A program made the position numbers and the translations under genes. The notes beneath the pieces are model-generated. The model was not told where the DNA came from. It saw nothing but the letters and a program-made list of their open reading frames with translations, and did no database searches. Source: JAVEDQ01 sp035468175 (lineage in GTDB: Bacteria; Actinomycetota; Actinomycetes; Frankiales; Frankiaceae). From it: a stretch of 52,155 bases of DNA. The stretch is from positions 1 to 52,155 of the forward strand of contig DATITC010000075.1 of assembly GCA_035468175.1 (NCBI GenBank), read 5' to 3'. Within the stretch, counting starts at the first letter, position 1. Each line of letters starts with the position of its first letter. Of the stretch, positions 23,557 through 32,784 are shown in pieces.

Positions 23557-24699
23557 GTGGGCCGGAGCTTCGACGTCGTGGTGATCGGAGGAGGGCCCGC
23601 CGGCGCTACCGCTGCGCTCGCCGCCGCCCGCCGCGGTGCACGGACCGTCCTGCTCGAGCGTGCCGAGCTTCCGCGCTACAAGACCTGCGGTGGCGGTCTG
23701 GTCGGCATGTCCCGGGACCAGCTCGCCAGCACCGGCATCGACCTGGACCGGCTCGTCCGGGACCGCGTCCACACGGTGACGGTGACCTGGAACGGACGTC
23801 TGCCGGTATCGCGCGCCGCGCCGCGCTCCCTGGTCCCGATGGTCATGCGCTCCGAACTGGACGCCTCGCTGGTGGAGGCGGCGGCTTCGGCCGGTGCCGA
23901 CGTCCGTACCGGTCAGGTCGTCCGCTCCATCGACCCGGACGGGTCGGTGGAACTCCGCGGGGGTGATCGGCTCTCAGCGGACACGGTCGTCGGAGCGGAC
24001 GGATCGGCCGGCCGGGCCGGAGCCGTCGTGGGCGTGCACTGTTCGCAGGTCGACCTCGGACTCGAGGCCGAGTTCCCGGTGCACCGCATCGGCTCCGCGG
24101 CCGGATGGTCGGGCCAACTCCTGCTCGACTGGGGTCCGGTACCGGGCTCCTACGGGTGGGTCTTTCCGAAGGGCGACCTGCTCTCGGTCGGGGTCATCGG
24201 CCCCCGCAGCGCCGGGGAGGCCTTGCGGACGTACTACCGGGACCTTCGGGCCCGCGTCGGACTGGGCTCGACGGCGCCGGTGACTGACACCGGGCATCTC
24301 ACCCGCGTCCGGGACGCTGACTCGCCGCTGCGGGCGGGACGGGTGCTGGTCGCCGGGGACGCGGCCGGCCTGCTGGAGCCGTGGACCCGCGAGGGGATCT
24401 CTTATGCGCTCAGGTCCGGTCGACTGGCGGGCGAGTGCGCCGCAGCCGGCAGGCCCGAGGACTATCCGGCACAGGTCACCGCGGCCCTCGGCCCCGAGAT
24501 CGAGGCGGGTCGACGACTGCTCCGGTTGTTCACCCGCCGCCCTGACCTGCTGCAGATCGCCTTCGCGGCCGTGCCGGGCGCGTTCGGACTGTTCGGGCGG
24601 ACGATCGACGGGCGAGCCTCGATGTCCGCTCAGCTGGACCGACCGGCGGTCCGAGCACTCGCCGCCCTCCGCGGTCGGGCCCCGAAGACCTCGAGGTAA
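23557..24699 (+). CDS. Geranylgeranyl-reductase family FAD-dependent oxidoreductase
   Basis: A 380-residue flavoprotein. The FAD-binding Rossmann motif VVVIGGGPAGATAALAAARR opens the chain, followed by RYKTCGGGLVGMSRD, the family's Cys-Gly-Gly-Gly signature. The second FAD contact is RVLVAGDAAGLLEPWTREGI, with VFPKGDLLSVGVIG in between. Members reduce isoprenoid double bonds, for example in menaquinone side chains or lipid tails; the substrate here cannot be read from sequence. It starts at a GTG with no ribosome site and is probably translated from a leaderless transcript. It converges on the arginine deiminase gene. Confidence 0.88.
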   Translation: MGRSFDVVVIGGGPAGATAALAAARRGARTVLLERAELPRYKTCGGGLVGMSRDQLASTGIDLDRLVRDRVHTVTVTWNGRLPVSRAAPRSLVPMVMRSELDASLVEAAASAGADVRTGQVVRSIDPDGSVELRGGDRLSADTVVGADGSAGRAGAVVGVHCSQVDLGLEAEFPVHRIGSAAGWSGQLLLDWGPVPGSYGWVFPKGDLLSVGVIGPRSAGEALRTYYRDLRARVGLGSTAPVTDTGHLTRVRDADSPLRAGRVLVAGDAAGLLEPWTREGISYALRSGRLAGECAAAGRPEDYPAQVTAALGPEIEAGRRLLRLFTRRPDLLQIAFAAVPGAFGLFGRTIDGRASMSAQLDRPAVRALAALRGRAPKTSR

Positions 24700-24764
24700 T
24701 CCGCGTCTCACCTGCCCCGGCCGACGCGCGTTCGCGGCGGCGGCGACCGGCGCTGCGGGTTAGG

Positions 24765-26018
24765 TTAGAGCGGGTCGCGGACCAGCGGACTGCTCATGCA
24801 GCGCGGGCCGCCCCGCCCCGATCCGAGCTCCGACCCCGGAATGCGCAACACCTCGATGCCCTCGTCCTCGAGGCGGGCGTTGGTCTCGACGTTCCGCTCG
24901 TAGCCGACCACCAGCCGCGGCGCCAGCGCGAGCGTGTTGTTGCCGTCGTCCCACTGCTCACGCTCGGCGGTCACCGGGTCCAACCCGGTCTCCAGCACGC
25001 GCAACCGGGGCAGCCCCATCGCCCGGGCGGCAGCCGTGAGGAAGGGCTCCGGTCCGCGGACACCGCCTTCGCCGATAGTGACCGCCATCAGGGTGTCGGC
25101 CACCGGCGGATACATGATCACGGCGTCGACGTCGACCATCGTGCAGACGGTGTCCAGGTGCATCGTGGCCCGTCGCTGCTCCACCGGGACGGCCAGCACG
25201 GTATGGGCCACGTCGGCCGCGAGCACCCGCTGGGCGAAGGCCTCGGCTCCGGCCGGCGTCGTGCGCTCACCGACGCCGATCGCGATGACCCCCGGGGCCA
25301 GCGCGAGGACGTCCCCGCCCTCGAGCGGGGCCTCGCCCGCTGCCCTCGAATCGTCGCTGTCGTTCAGCAGCTGGGTGCGTCCGAGCCTGGGGTGGTGCCG
25401 GTGGATCGCGCGCAGGATCGACGCCTCGCGCCGGCGGGCGCGCATGCTCGGCGACGTCACCGCCGGCCGGTTGCCGACGACCAGGGAGGAGTCCCGGGTG
25501 AACAGGAGGTTCGGCAACGGCGGTACGACGAACTCGTGCGGACCTGCCAGCCGCGCCACGATCGTCCGCTGGGCTTGCTCGTGCAGCGGGAGCAGCGCGA
25601 GTTCCTCGTGCGACAACCCAGCAGTCAGCACCTCGGCGAGGGCCACCGGCGCGAGGGCGTGCAGATGCTCCGAGAGCACCGCTGCCAGGCGCGGCCCGAC
25701 GGTGCGGGGAGCCACCGCGGCATCGACCAGCTCGGCGCTGGCCCGCGGATTGGCCAGCGTATCGACGAGAAGGTCGAACAGCAGCAGCACCTCGACGCCG
25801 CGCTCGCGCAGGGTCGCCGCGAACGCGTCGTGCTCCTGCTGTGCCCGGTCGAGCCACGGGATGCCGTCGAACAGCAGCTCGTCCGAGTTGCGCGGGGTCA
25901 GCCGTTTGAGCTCATCTCCCGGCCGGTGCAGCAGCACGCTGCGCAGGCGACCGACCTCCGAGTCGATCCGCAGCGGGACCGGCTCGGAGGTCGCAGCGGA
26001 CGGCGACGGGTCGGACAA
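24765..26018 (-). CDS. arcA: Arginine deiminase
   Basis: A 417-residue arginine deiminase, converting arginine to citrulline and ammonia. Family motifs are present in order: SVLLHRPGDELKRLTP, NLLFTRDSSLVVG, PLEGGDVLAL, the catalytic His-Asp region in MHLDTVCTMVD, EQWDDGNNTLALAP and the nucleophile in GGPRCMSSPLVRDP. In the usual RCMTCP signature the first Cys is the nucleophile and is kept; the second is Ser here. No arcB, arcC or arginine/ornithine antiporter gene is in the window. It begins at a TTG (26018), seven bases after the stop of the acyl-CoA dehydrogenase gene and on the same strand, so it is probably cotranscribed with a fatty-acyl operon, an unusual setting. Confidence 0.92.
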   Translation of the reverse strand: MSDPSPSAATSEPVPLRIDSEVGRLRSVLLHRPGDELKRLTPRNSDELLFDGIPWLDRAQQEHDAFAATLRERGVEVLLLFDLLVDTLANPRASAELVDAAVAPRTVGPRLAAVLSEHLHALAPVALAEVLTAGLSHEELALLPLHEQAQRTIVARLAGPHEFVVPPLPNLLFTRDSSLVVGNRPAVTSPSMRARRREASILRAIHRHHPRLGRTQLLNDSDDSRAAGEAPLEGGDVLALAPGVIAIGVGERTTPAGAEAFAQRVLAADVAHTVLAVPVEQRRATMHLDTVCTMVDVDAVIMYPPVADTLMAVTIGEGGVRGPEPFLTAAARAMGLPRLRVLETGLDPVTAEREQWDDGNNTLALAPRLVVGYERNVETNARLEDEGIEVLRIPGSELGSGRGGPRCMSSPLVRDPL

Positions 26019-26024
26019 CGGCGC

Positions 26025-27959
26025 TCAGCGTTCGGCGGAGGTCGCGATGGGCGCGGCGAGCACGCTCTCCGGGATCCCGAACGCGTCGACCAGGCTCTGC
26101 GCCTGCGGCCGAAGCTGCTCGCAGAGGGTGTTCAGCAACGATCCGAGCGCCTTCGACGTCGCCGGTGAGAAGTGCCCGTGCTCGAGGAACCAGCCGCGAT
26201 CCGCCCAGGTGCGCTCCACCGCGAACAGCTGGCAGAGCAGATCCAGCACCGGCGCGACGGTGTCGTCCTCGCAGTTGTCGACATCCTCGGAGAACTGCTC
26301 GAGCAGGAGCCGTTCGACGTGCGCGCGGGCGAGTTCCACCACGTGGTCCTGGCAGTCGATCAACGCGTCGAGCGGGTCGGCTCCGTCGTCAATCCGCTTC
26401 TTGAAGCGACGCGCGAGGTTGCCCTTCAGGTGGTCCTCACGCCACTGGAACGACTTCAGGTAGTTCGTGCGGGACCGCAGGGTCTGCTCGTCGGCGTCCA
26501 TCCCGCGGTTCACGAACGGGACCGACTCGAGCAGGCTGTCGGAGGCGCGGGTCAGGCCGTAGCGGACGATGTCCAGCAGGTCCAGGTCCTCGAACTGCTC
26601 CTTGTACTCGCTGAGCAGACCCTTGACCAGCAGCTGCAGCAGGACAGTGTTGTCGCCCTCGAACGTGGTGAAGACGTCGCTGTCCGACTTCAGCGCCGGC
26701 AGCCGGTTGACCGCGAGGTAGCCCTCGCCGCCGCACGCCTCCCGGCAGGTCTGCACGGTCTCGGTCGTGTTCCAGGTGGTGTAGGCCTTGAGTCCGGCGG
26801 CAAGACCCTCGACGGTCCGAGTCTCTTCCGACCCCGGCTCGGCGTCGATGCTCGCGACGTAGCGGTTGCGGAGGCGGCGTAGCGCCGAGTGCAGGGCATA
26901 GGTCTTCGCTATGCCGGGCAGCAGTTTGCGCTGATGGGTCAGGTAGTCCAGCAGGAGGGTCTCGCGGCCCTCGGGGGACTCGAACTGACGGCGCCGTTCG
27001 GCGTAGCGAACGGCGATCGTCAGCGCCGACTTGGCGACCGACAGCGCGCCACAGGCGACGCTCACGCGGCCCTGGACGAGGGCACCCAGCATCGTGAAGA
27101 AGCGCGAACTCGCCTTCTCGATGCTGCTCGAGTAATGGCCGGACTCGTCGATCGTGCCGAACCGGTCCAGGAGGTTCGCGCGGGGGACCCGGACGTGGTC
27201 GAAGGCCAGCTGACCGTTGTCGACCCCGTTGAGGCCCATCTTCTCGCCGTCGTCAGAGACCGTGACGCCCTCGGCGAGCTGCAGCTGCGCGTCCCGGATC
27301 GGCACGATCACGGCGTGCACGCCCTGCTCCTCGCCGTCCACGCTCAGCTGGGCGAACACCACGGCGATCTGCCCGTGGCGAGCGGCGTTGCCGATGTAGT
27401 CCTTACGGGCCGCGTCGTCCGGGGTGTTCACGACGATCTCTTCGGTGTCCGCCTCGTAGGTCGCCGTCGTCCGCAGCGACCGAACGTCCGAACCGTGCCC
27501 GACCTCGGTCATGGCGAAGCAGCCGGCGAGCTCTACCGCGGCCAGCTTCGGCAAGTATTGCTCGTGATGCCGCTCGGTGCCCAGCCGGTGAATGGCCCCG
27601 CCGGTCAGGCCGAACTGCACGCCGACCTTGACCAGCAGCGACAGGTCGCCGTGCGCAAGCGTCTCGAAGCTCGCGATGGCACCGGCGGGGTCGTCCTCCC
27701 CGCCCCTCGCGGACGGGAAGCCGAGCGACCCCATCCCCGATGCGCCGATCTGCTTCAGCCACTCGAAGACCTGGTCGCGGTATTCGTCCCGGGGCAGCCC
27801 GTAGACGTAGGACATGTCCGGGCCGACCATCGCCTCGAGCGTCCGCCGGCGCGCGTCCGTGCTGTCGGACAGCGGGTTGCCGTAGAGGAAGTTCCAGAGC
27901 GCGGCGGGCTCGGCCTGCGCCAGGTCCCCCGTCCGGATCTCGGGGACGGTCGCGGTCAC
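26025..27959 (-). CDS. Acyl-CoA dehydrogenase/oxidase family protein
   Basis: A 644-residue FAD enzyme of the long acyl-CoA dehydrogenase/acyl-CoA oxidase class. Recognisable parts are FAMTEVGHGSDVRSLRTTAT (FAD-binding loop), GIPIR-like VHAVIVPIRDAQLQL, KMGLNGVDNGQLAFDHVRVP, and the C-terminal helical region EACGGEGYLAVNRLPALKSD, TTFEGDNTVLLQLLVKGLL. The extra C-terminal length and the EGDN motif fit the oxidase-like subgroup. It introduces the alpha,beta double bond into acyl-CoA. The GTG at 27959 overlaps the stop of the upstream acyl-CoA reductase gene (GTGA), so translation is coupled. Confidence 0.9.
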   Translation of the reverse strand: MTATVPEIRTGDLAQAEPAALWNFLYGNPLSDSTDARRRTLEAMVGPDMSYVYGLPRDEYRDQVFEWLKQIGASGMGSLGFPSARGGEDDPAGAIASFETLAHGDLSLLVKVGVQFGLTGGAIHRLGTERHHEQYLPKLAAVELAGCFAMTEVGHGSDVRSLRTTATYEADTEEIVVNTPDDAARKDYIGNAARHGQIAVVFAQLSVDGEEQGVHAVIVPIRDAQLQLAEGVTVSDDGEKMGLNGVDNGQLAFDHVRVPRANLLDRFGTIDESGHYSSSIEKASSRFFTMLGALVQGRVSVACGALSVAKSALTIAVRYAERRRQFESPEGRETLLLDYLTHQRKLLPGIAKTYALHSALRRLRNRYVASIDAEPGSEETRTVEGLAAGLKAYTTWNTTETVQTCREACGGEGYLAVNRLPALKSDSDVFTTFEGDNTVLLQLLVKGLLSEYKEQFEDLDLLDIVRYGLTRASDSLLESVPFVNRGMDADEQTLRSRTNYLKSFQWREDHLKGNLARRFKKRIDDGADPLDALIDCQDHVVELARAHVERLLLEQFSEDVDNCEDDTVAPVLDLLCQLFAVERTWADRGWFLEHGHFSPATSKALGSLLNTLCEQLRPQAQSLVDAFGIPESVLAAPIATSAER

Positions 27960-29998
27960 CAGTGCACACCCTTCAACAGGTGAGCCAGTGCGAATGCTTC
28001 GTTCGAGGCCTTCCCGTCCGTCCCGTTGTCTCCCGAACCGCTGTCACCCTCACCCGAGGAGCTCTCGTCTCCCGCCGCCGAATCGCTCGACCCCTTCTTC
28101 GCCGATGACGATTCCGGGAAGACGCGATAGGCCATGTGCAGGATCTGGTCCATCGCCTTCGGCATCAGTGCGTGCAGGACCTCGCCGGCGGTGCCGATGC
28201 GGGTGTTGAGCTCCTTCGGCCGCGTGCGCAGGCCTTCGCAGATGATGTCGGCGGCCTCCTCCGGCGTGATCGTCGGGAAGGCGTCGTAGATCTTGGTCGG
28301 CGCGATCATCGGAGTCTTCACCAGCTGCATGTGCACGGTGGTGAAGGTGATGTTGTAGCCGACGACCTCGCTGGAGGCGCAGGCGGTCCAGCCGTCGAGC
28401 GCCGCCTTCGAGGCGATGTAGGCGGAAAAGCGGGGCGGGTAGGTCTGCGCGCCGATCGACGAGACGTTGACGACGTGCCCGCCGCCGTTGTCCTTCCAGT
28501 GCGGAAGGAGACCGGTGATCATCTTGATCGTGCCGAGGTAGTTGAGTTGCATGGTGCGCTCGTAGTCGTGGAAGCGGTCCAGTGAGCTCATCACGCCCCG
28601 GCGGATGGACCGGCCGGCGCTGTTGACCAGCATGTCGATGCGGTCGTGGTCCTGAAGCAGCTGCGCGACGAATTCCTCGATCGCGTCCATGCTGGACAGA
28701 TCCACCGAGTAGATGTGGGCCTCCCCGCCGGCCTCCTCGATCTCCTTCTTCGCCCCCTCGAGCTTTTCCATGCCGCGCGCGACGAGAATGGGGACCGCCC
28801 CGGCCTCGGCCACCCGGAGCGCGGTGGCGTAGCCGATGCCGCTAGAGCCGCCGGTGATGACGACCTTCTTGCCGCGGATGGCGCCGGCCAGCGAGCGGTC
28901 CTTGAAGAGGTCGGGGTCGAGGTTCCGCTCCCAGTAGTCCCAGAGCGTGTCGGCGTAGCTGTCGAGCGGCGGCACCTCGATGCCGGACCCCTTCAGCACC
29001 CGCTCGGTGTCGCGGCTGTCGAACTTCGGCGTGAGCGCGACGTGACCGATCACCTCGAGCGGGATGCCGAGATCACGGAGGATCGTCTTACGGATCTCCT
29101 TCACGGCAGGGATCTGCATCGCCATGGCGAGCACGCCCTTCGGCAGCGAATCGATGATCCGCTTGTCGATCCGCAGCGATAGCTGGGGCGCGTTGGCCGC
29201 CTTGGCGAAGGTGTTCAGAACCTCGCCGGAGCGGGTCGCCTTGGGAGCGATGAGGTGAAAGGCCTGGCCGTCGAGGTCGGGCTGGTGCGCGATGTGATCG
29301 AGCGCGGCGGCCACGTAGTCGACCGGGACGATGTTGGTGTGTCCCAGTTCGGGACCTGCGAGCGGGACCCATTCGGGCAGCAGGTGCCGCAGCCTCTTGA
29401 TGGCGGTGAAGAAGTAGTACGGACCGTCGATCTTGTCCATCTCGCCGGTCTTGCTGTGCCCGACGACGACGGCCGGCCGGTAGATCCGCCACGGCACCGT
29501 GCTGCGCTTGCGGGCGACCTTCTCCGACTCGAACTTGGTTCGGTGGTAGGGCGAGGGCAGCTCCTGGCCTTCGTCGAACATGTCCTCGCGGAAGTAACCG
29601 TCGTAGTTGCCGGCGGCCGCCACCGACGAGACGTGGTGCAGGTGACCGACCTGCAGCGCGTTGGCCAGGTCGACGGCGTGCTTGGTCCCCTCGACGTTGA
29701 GCCGCTCGTTGGTCTCGTCGTCGGCGGTCATGTCGTACACGGCCGCGAGGTGGAAGAAGTGGTCGACGTTGCCGGTCAGACGTTGGACGTCGTCATCGGA
29801 GACCCCGAGCCGTTCCTCGCCGAGGTCACCGACCACGGCATGGACGCGATCGCCGGCGCCCCACCGTTCGATCAGGGCGTCCAGCCGGTCTCGTGAACCC
29901 TCCCGGACCAAAACGTTGATCTCACCTTCCCGCTCGAGCAGTCGCTCGACCAGGAAGCGTCCGATGAAACCGGTCGCGCCGGTCACGAAATAGGTCAC
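27956..29998 (-). CDS. Two-domain fatty acyl-CoA reductase (extended SDR plus classical SDR)
   Basis: A 680-residue fusion. The N-terminal extended SDR domain has TYFVTGATGFIGRFLVERLL, HFFHLAAVYDMTADDETNER, SPYHRTKFESEKVA (catalytic Tyr-Lys) and an acyl-CoA reductase-type C-terminal part. The second, classical SDR domain starts near residue 375 with VVITGGSSGIGYATALRVAE, then LVNSAGRSIRRG and SAYIASKAALDG (catalytic Tyr-Lys). This layout matches mycobacterial FcrA/AcrA1-type reductases and Marinobacter-type FarA, which reduce acyl-CoA to aldehyde and alcohol for wax esters. The GTG at 29998 is preferred because GAGGGG lies about six to eight bases upstream; an ATG at 30016 lacks a ribosome site. 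A Ser/Gly/Asp-rich linker precedes the last 15 residues. It heads the three-gene leftward operon. Confidence 0.9.
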   Translation of the reverse strand: MTYFVTGATGFIGRFLVERLLEREGEINVLVREGSRDRLDALIERWGAGDRVHAVVGDLGEERLGVSDDDVQRLTGNVDHFFHLAAVYDMTADDETNERLNVEGTKHAVDLANALQVGHLHHVSSVAAAGNYDGYFREDMFDEGQELPSPYHRTKFESEKVARKRSTVPWRIYRPAVVVGHSKTGEMDKIDGPYYFFTAIKRLRHLLPEWVPLAGPELGHTNIVPVDYVAAALDHIAHQPDLDGQAFHLIAPKATRSGEVLNTFAKAANAPQLSLRIDKRIIDSLPKGVLAMAMQIPAVKEIRKTILRDLGIPLEVIGHVALTPKFDSRDTERVLKGSGIEVPPLDSYADTLWDYWERNLDPDLFKDRSLAGAIRGKKVVITGGSSGIGYATALRVAEAGAVPILVARGMEKLEGAKKEIEEAGGEAHIYSVDLSSMDAIEEFVAQLLQDHDRIDMLVNSAGRSIRRGVMSSLDRFHDYERTMQLNYLGTIKMITGLLPHWKDNGGGHVVNVSSIGAQTYPPRFSAYIASKAALDGWTACASSEVVGYNITFTTVHMQLVKTPMIAPTKIYDAFPTITPEEAADIICEGLRTRPKELNTRIGTAGEVLHALMPKAMDQILHMAYRVFPESSSAKKGSSDSAAGDESSSGEGDSGSGDNGTDGKASNEAFALAHLLKGVHW

Positions 29999-30232
29999 CG
30001 CAATCCCCTCGGTCATCGGGGTCCGGACGCCCGACGGCGACGCGACCCCACCGGCCGCTGTCCGCGGGCCGACTGTGCGAGCAGCATTGTGCGCCAGACT
30101 CGCAACTTTGCGGAGCACCTCCCCCCGGCGGGCGGGCGGGGAAACGCCATCGAGCTGGCTACCGCGAGTAGGCGTTGCGGGTCGCAGCGCTCGCGCGGTG
30201 TCGGTCAGGCAGTGCGGCTCAGGTAGTGCCGG

Positions 30233-31222
30233 TCAGACGGCGGATGCGACGGCCAGCTGTTCGCCCAGCAGGTCGAACAGGCTCGCATTGGTGGTGACGC
30301 GCCACCACGCGCCGCGCACCATGCGCGCGCGCCACTGCGGTTGCTCGGTGACCAGCGGAGTGATGACCTTGTCGAGCCAATCCTTGCCGTGCCGGGGGTC
30401 GACCTCGGCGTGCACCTCGTAGAAGGGGTACGCGGCGCGCGGGATGCCGACCCGGTCGAAGCCCTTCACCACGAGCCGGCAGCGGGGGCCGGCCTGGAGC
30501 TCGATCATGCCGAGCGCGCCGACCATCTCCGGCTGGAGCCACCGGTTGGTGGCGAGCAGACCGCCGAGGGCAGTGCGCTCCAAGGCCTCGACGGGCAGCT
30601 CGGAGCGCGGGAGTCGCGGCATGCCGATCGCCTCGGTCATCTGGGCGTGCAGCGTGGTGTGCACGCCGCTCAGGGCGCCGTTACCCATCTCGTCCCAGTA
30701 GTTCTGGGCCATCTCCATCTTCGGGGAGCCGAAGAGCCCGATCTGGCAGACCGCGACGAGGTCGTCGAAACCGCTGTCCGGACCGCCTTCGACGGCGAGG
30801 AAATGCACGAGCTCCTCTCGCGACGCGTCGTTGGCCAGCCAGCGGTAGACGCGCGGGAGACGGTTGCGCGCCGCCAGGGTCCGCATCGCCTCCACCGTGT
30901 CTCCGGTGAGGTCGGCGGGCAGCGGAAGGGCTTCGAGTTCGGCGAGCCAGTCGGCTTCGAGCCGGTTCTTCAGCGTGCTGAGCTCCGGCGTGCCGACCAG
31001 TCGGGCGGCGTCGCCGACGTCATCGAGCGGCCCGGTGGCCAGGTCGTAGACGGTGAGAAGCGTTTCGAACCGATCACGGCGGTCGGCCGGCACAGCATCG
31101 CAGAGGGCGGTGCGCGCCCGGGCGTCGCGAGGGGCGTCCACGGCGGCGGCCAGGACATCGGCGGCCCGGGCCGGAAGGGTTCGTGCGCCGGATGTGGCTG
31201 CAGGAACGGGGGCAGTGTTCAC
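30233..31222 (-). CDS. Haem-oxygenase-fold, iron-containing redox enzyme
   Basis: A 329-residue protein of the iron-containing redox / haem-oxygenase-like family (PF14518 type), a di-iron oxygenase fold that includes UndA. Likely metal ligands are visible in order: Glu in HFLAVEGGPDSG, Asp/Glu and His in YWDEMGNGALSGVH, Glu in GALGMIELQAGP, and His/Asp/His in YEVHAEVDPRHGKDW. The first 100 residues are helical and without motif. UndA-like members act on fatty acids or amino acids, but the substrate here is unknown. The GTG at 31222 has only GAGGGC four bases upstream. It lies 234 bp upstream of the acyl-CoA reductase gene on the same strand and is divergent from an SDR gene, so an acyl-chain substrate is a reasonable guess only. 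Confidence 0.82.
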   Translation of the reverse strand: MNTAPVPAATSGARTLPARAADVLAAAVDAPRDARARTALCDAVPADRRDRFETLLTVYDLATGPLDDVGDAARLVGTPELSTLKNRLEADWLAELEALPLPADLTGDTVEAMRTLAARNRLPRVYRWLANDASREELVHFLAVEGGPDSGFDDLVAVCQIGLFGSPKMEMAQNYWDEMGNGALSGVHTTLHAQMTEAIGMPRLPRSELPVEALERTALGGLLATNRWLQPEMVGALGMIELQAGPRCRLVVKGFDRVGIPRAAYPFYEVHAEVDPRHGKDWLDKVITPLVTEQPQWRARMVRGAWWRVTTNASLFDLLGEQLAVASAV

Positions 31223-31302
31223 GCCCTCATGTTTCCCGGTCGTAACAGGGTCAATCGGCGTCCCCTTGCTCCAAGTGGAAAAGCGGCACACGTCGCATCG
31301 CC

Positions 31303-31308
31303 TAGCGT
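31303..31308 (+). promoter_or_regulatory. Probable -10 element for a leaderless transcript
   Basis: TAGCGT sits seven bases before the ATG at 31316, with no ribosome site between. It faces the divergent haem-oxygenase-like gene. Confidence 0.4.
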
Positions 31309-31315
31309 GCTGGCC

Positions 31316-32245
31316 ATGAGTCTTCTCGACGGCAAGGTCGTGATCGTCACCGGCGCCGGCCGCGGCATCGGCAGGGGTGAAGCGCTCGAGTGCGCCCGTC
31401 AGGGTGCCGCCGTGGTCGTCAGCGAGCTGGACGCGGAGGCCGGCCAGGGAGTGGTCGACGAGATCCGCACGCTGGGTGGTTCCGCGGTGCACGAGGGCGG
31501 GGACGTCGCCGACGTCGAAGCAGCCGATGCGCTGGTGCGCAGAGCCGTGGACGAGTTCGGTGCTCTCGATGCCCTGGTCAACAACGCCGGGATCCTGCGG
31601 GACCGGACGCTGGTGAAGATGACGCCGGAGGAGTGGGACGCGGTGATCCGCGTGCACCTGCGCGGTCACTACGCCCCCACGCACGCCGCGTGCGGGTACT
31701 GGCGGGAGAACGCCCGGCCGGGTCACATCGTCTGCACCGCCAGCAGCAGCGGGCTGCTCGGCAACTTCGGGCAGAGCAACTACGGCGCCGCAAAGGCGGG
31801 CATTGCCGCCTTCTCGACGATCGTCGCGCAGGAGATGGCCCGCCACGGCGTCACCTGTAACGCGATCGCGCCCGCCGCTCGCACCCGGATGACGGAGGGC
31901 GCCTACGGCACGATCGGCGCTGGTGACGGTGCTGGTGATGGGGCTGGTGATGGTGATGGGGCCGCCGACTTCGACTTCTGGCACCCGGACAACGTGGCGC
32001 CGATGGTTGCGTTCCTGTGCAGCGACGCGTCGAGCCACATCAGCGGCAAGGTCTTCGGGGTGCAGGGGGACACGGTCGAGGCGTACCGCCCGTTCACGAG
32101 CATGGCGGTCATCGACAACGGCGGCTCTCGGTGGGACCCCGAGCAGCTCGCCACCCGCGTCGACGGGTTGCTCACCGACGCCGGTCTCGCTCCCGGAGCC
32201 GAGAACATGATGGCCAAGCTCCGCTTTTCGATGACCCAGCGGTGA
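31316..32245 (+). CDS. SDR family oxidoreductase (FabG/HSD17B4-like)
   Basis: A 309-residue short-chain dehydrogenase. NAD(P) binding is by VVIVTGAGRGIGRGEALEC, with ALVNNAGILRDRTLVKM and the catalytic triad in TASSSGLLGNFGQSNYGAAK. The C-terminal extension (VQGDTVEAYRPFTSMAVIDN) resembles the hydroxyacyl dehydrogenases that act with MaoC hydratases in beta-oxidation of sterols or fatty acids. A 12-bp repeat (31919-31954) adds an AGDGAGDGAGDGDGAA stretch in the substrate-loop region. It probably uses a leaderless transcript. The next gene follows after 177 bp. Confidence 0.88.
   Translation: MSLLDGKVVIVTGAGRGIGRGEALECARQGAAVVVSELDAEAGQGVVDEIRTLGGSAVHEGGDVADVEAADALVRRAVDEFGALDALVNNAGILRDRTLVKMTPEEWDAVIRVHLRGHYAPTHAACGYWRENARPGHIVCTASSSGLLGNFGQSNYGAAKAGIAAFSTIVAQEMARHGVTCNAIAPAARTRMTEGAYGTIGAGDGAGDGAGDGDGAADFDFWHPDNVAPMVAFLCSDASSHISGKVFGVQGDTVEAYRPFTSMAVIDNGGSRWDPEQLATRVDGLLTDAGLAPGAENMMAKLRFSMTQR
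31919..31954 (+). repeat. 12-bp tandem repeat within the SDR gene
   Basis: Three units of GCTGGTGAYGGK (31919-31930, 31931-31942, 31943-31954) encode AGDG repeats and keep the frame. The insertion falls between the catalytic Tyr-Lys and the last beta strand, a variable surface loop in SDRs. Confidence 0.8.
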
Positions 32246-32422
32246 CCTTCACCGGAACGATCTCCCGACGGAAATCAGCTGTGACGAAGTTCATCGGAAG
32301 GGGTTTCCGAACGCGTCGGGAGGGGCGATAAGGGGGTCGACGCGAACCGCGCCTGGTGCCCGCCTAGATTGAGCGCCTCGTCCCTCTCCGGTGTTCCCGC
32401 CGCCTTCGTCTTTGGAGCCGCC

Positions 32423-32761
32423 ATGACCGCGCTCCCGCCCGAGGAACGGCCTCCGGGCCGTTCCGAGCCGCTGGGATCCCCCGCCCTGTCCGGGGGGTCT
32501 CCGGTCTCCCGACAGCCCGGTTGCCCCTCCGACGAGGTCTTCGAACTGCTGGCGAACCTGGTGGCGTTCCAGGCCTCCGTCGAGGGGCACGAGCTCCGTC
32601 GCCCTCCGCGCGGACACCCGGTGCGGGCCCGACGTTGGCGCCGCGAGCACCAGGTGCTCCTGCTGCAGCGGCAAATGCTGAAGCTGCGGGTGGACGCCCT
32701 GCCGAGCGCGGCCTACGCCCCCTTCCCGCGCCCCTGCGTCGACCGGGCCCGCAACAGCTGA
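32423..32761 (+). CDS. Small hypothetical protein, helical C-terminal half
   Basis: A 112-residue protein of unknown function. The first 40 residues are Pro/Ser-rich (MTALPPEERPPGRSEPLGSP); residues 43-95 are predicted helical and basic (EVFELLANLVAFQASVEGHE, HQVLLLQRQMLKLRVDAL). The ATG at 32423 has GGAG five bases upstream. Codons of the second half end almost always in G or C, which supports coding. It converges on larC, whose stop is 23 bp away. Confidence 0.6.
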   Translation: MTALPPEERPPGRSEPLGSPALSGGSPVSRQPGCPSDEVFELLANLVAFQASVEGHELRRPPRGHPVRARRWRREHQVLLLQRQMLKLRVDALPSAAYAPFPRPCVDRARNS

Positions 32762-32784
32762 CCCTCGGCCAGAGCAGGTCGCGG

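Noticed and set aside
24816..24850. Arginine deiminase as a pseudoenzyme because the RCMTCP motif reads RCMSSP
   Set aside because: The nucleophile is the first Cys of that motif by comparison with the Pseudomonas enzyme, and it is present.
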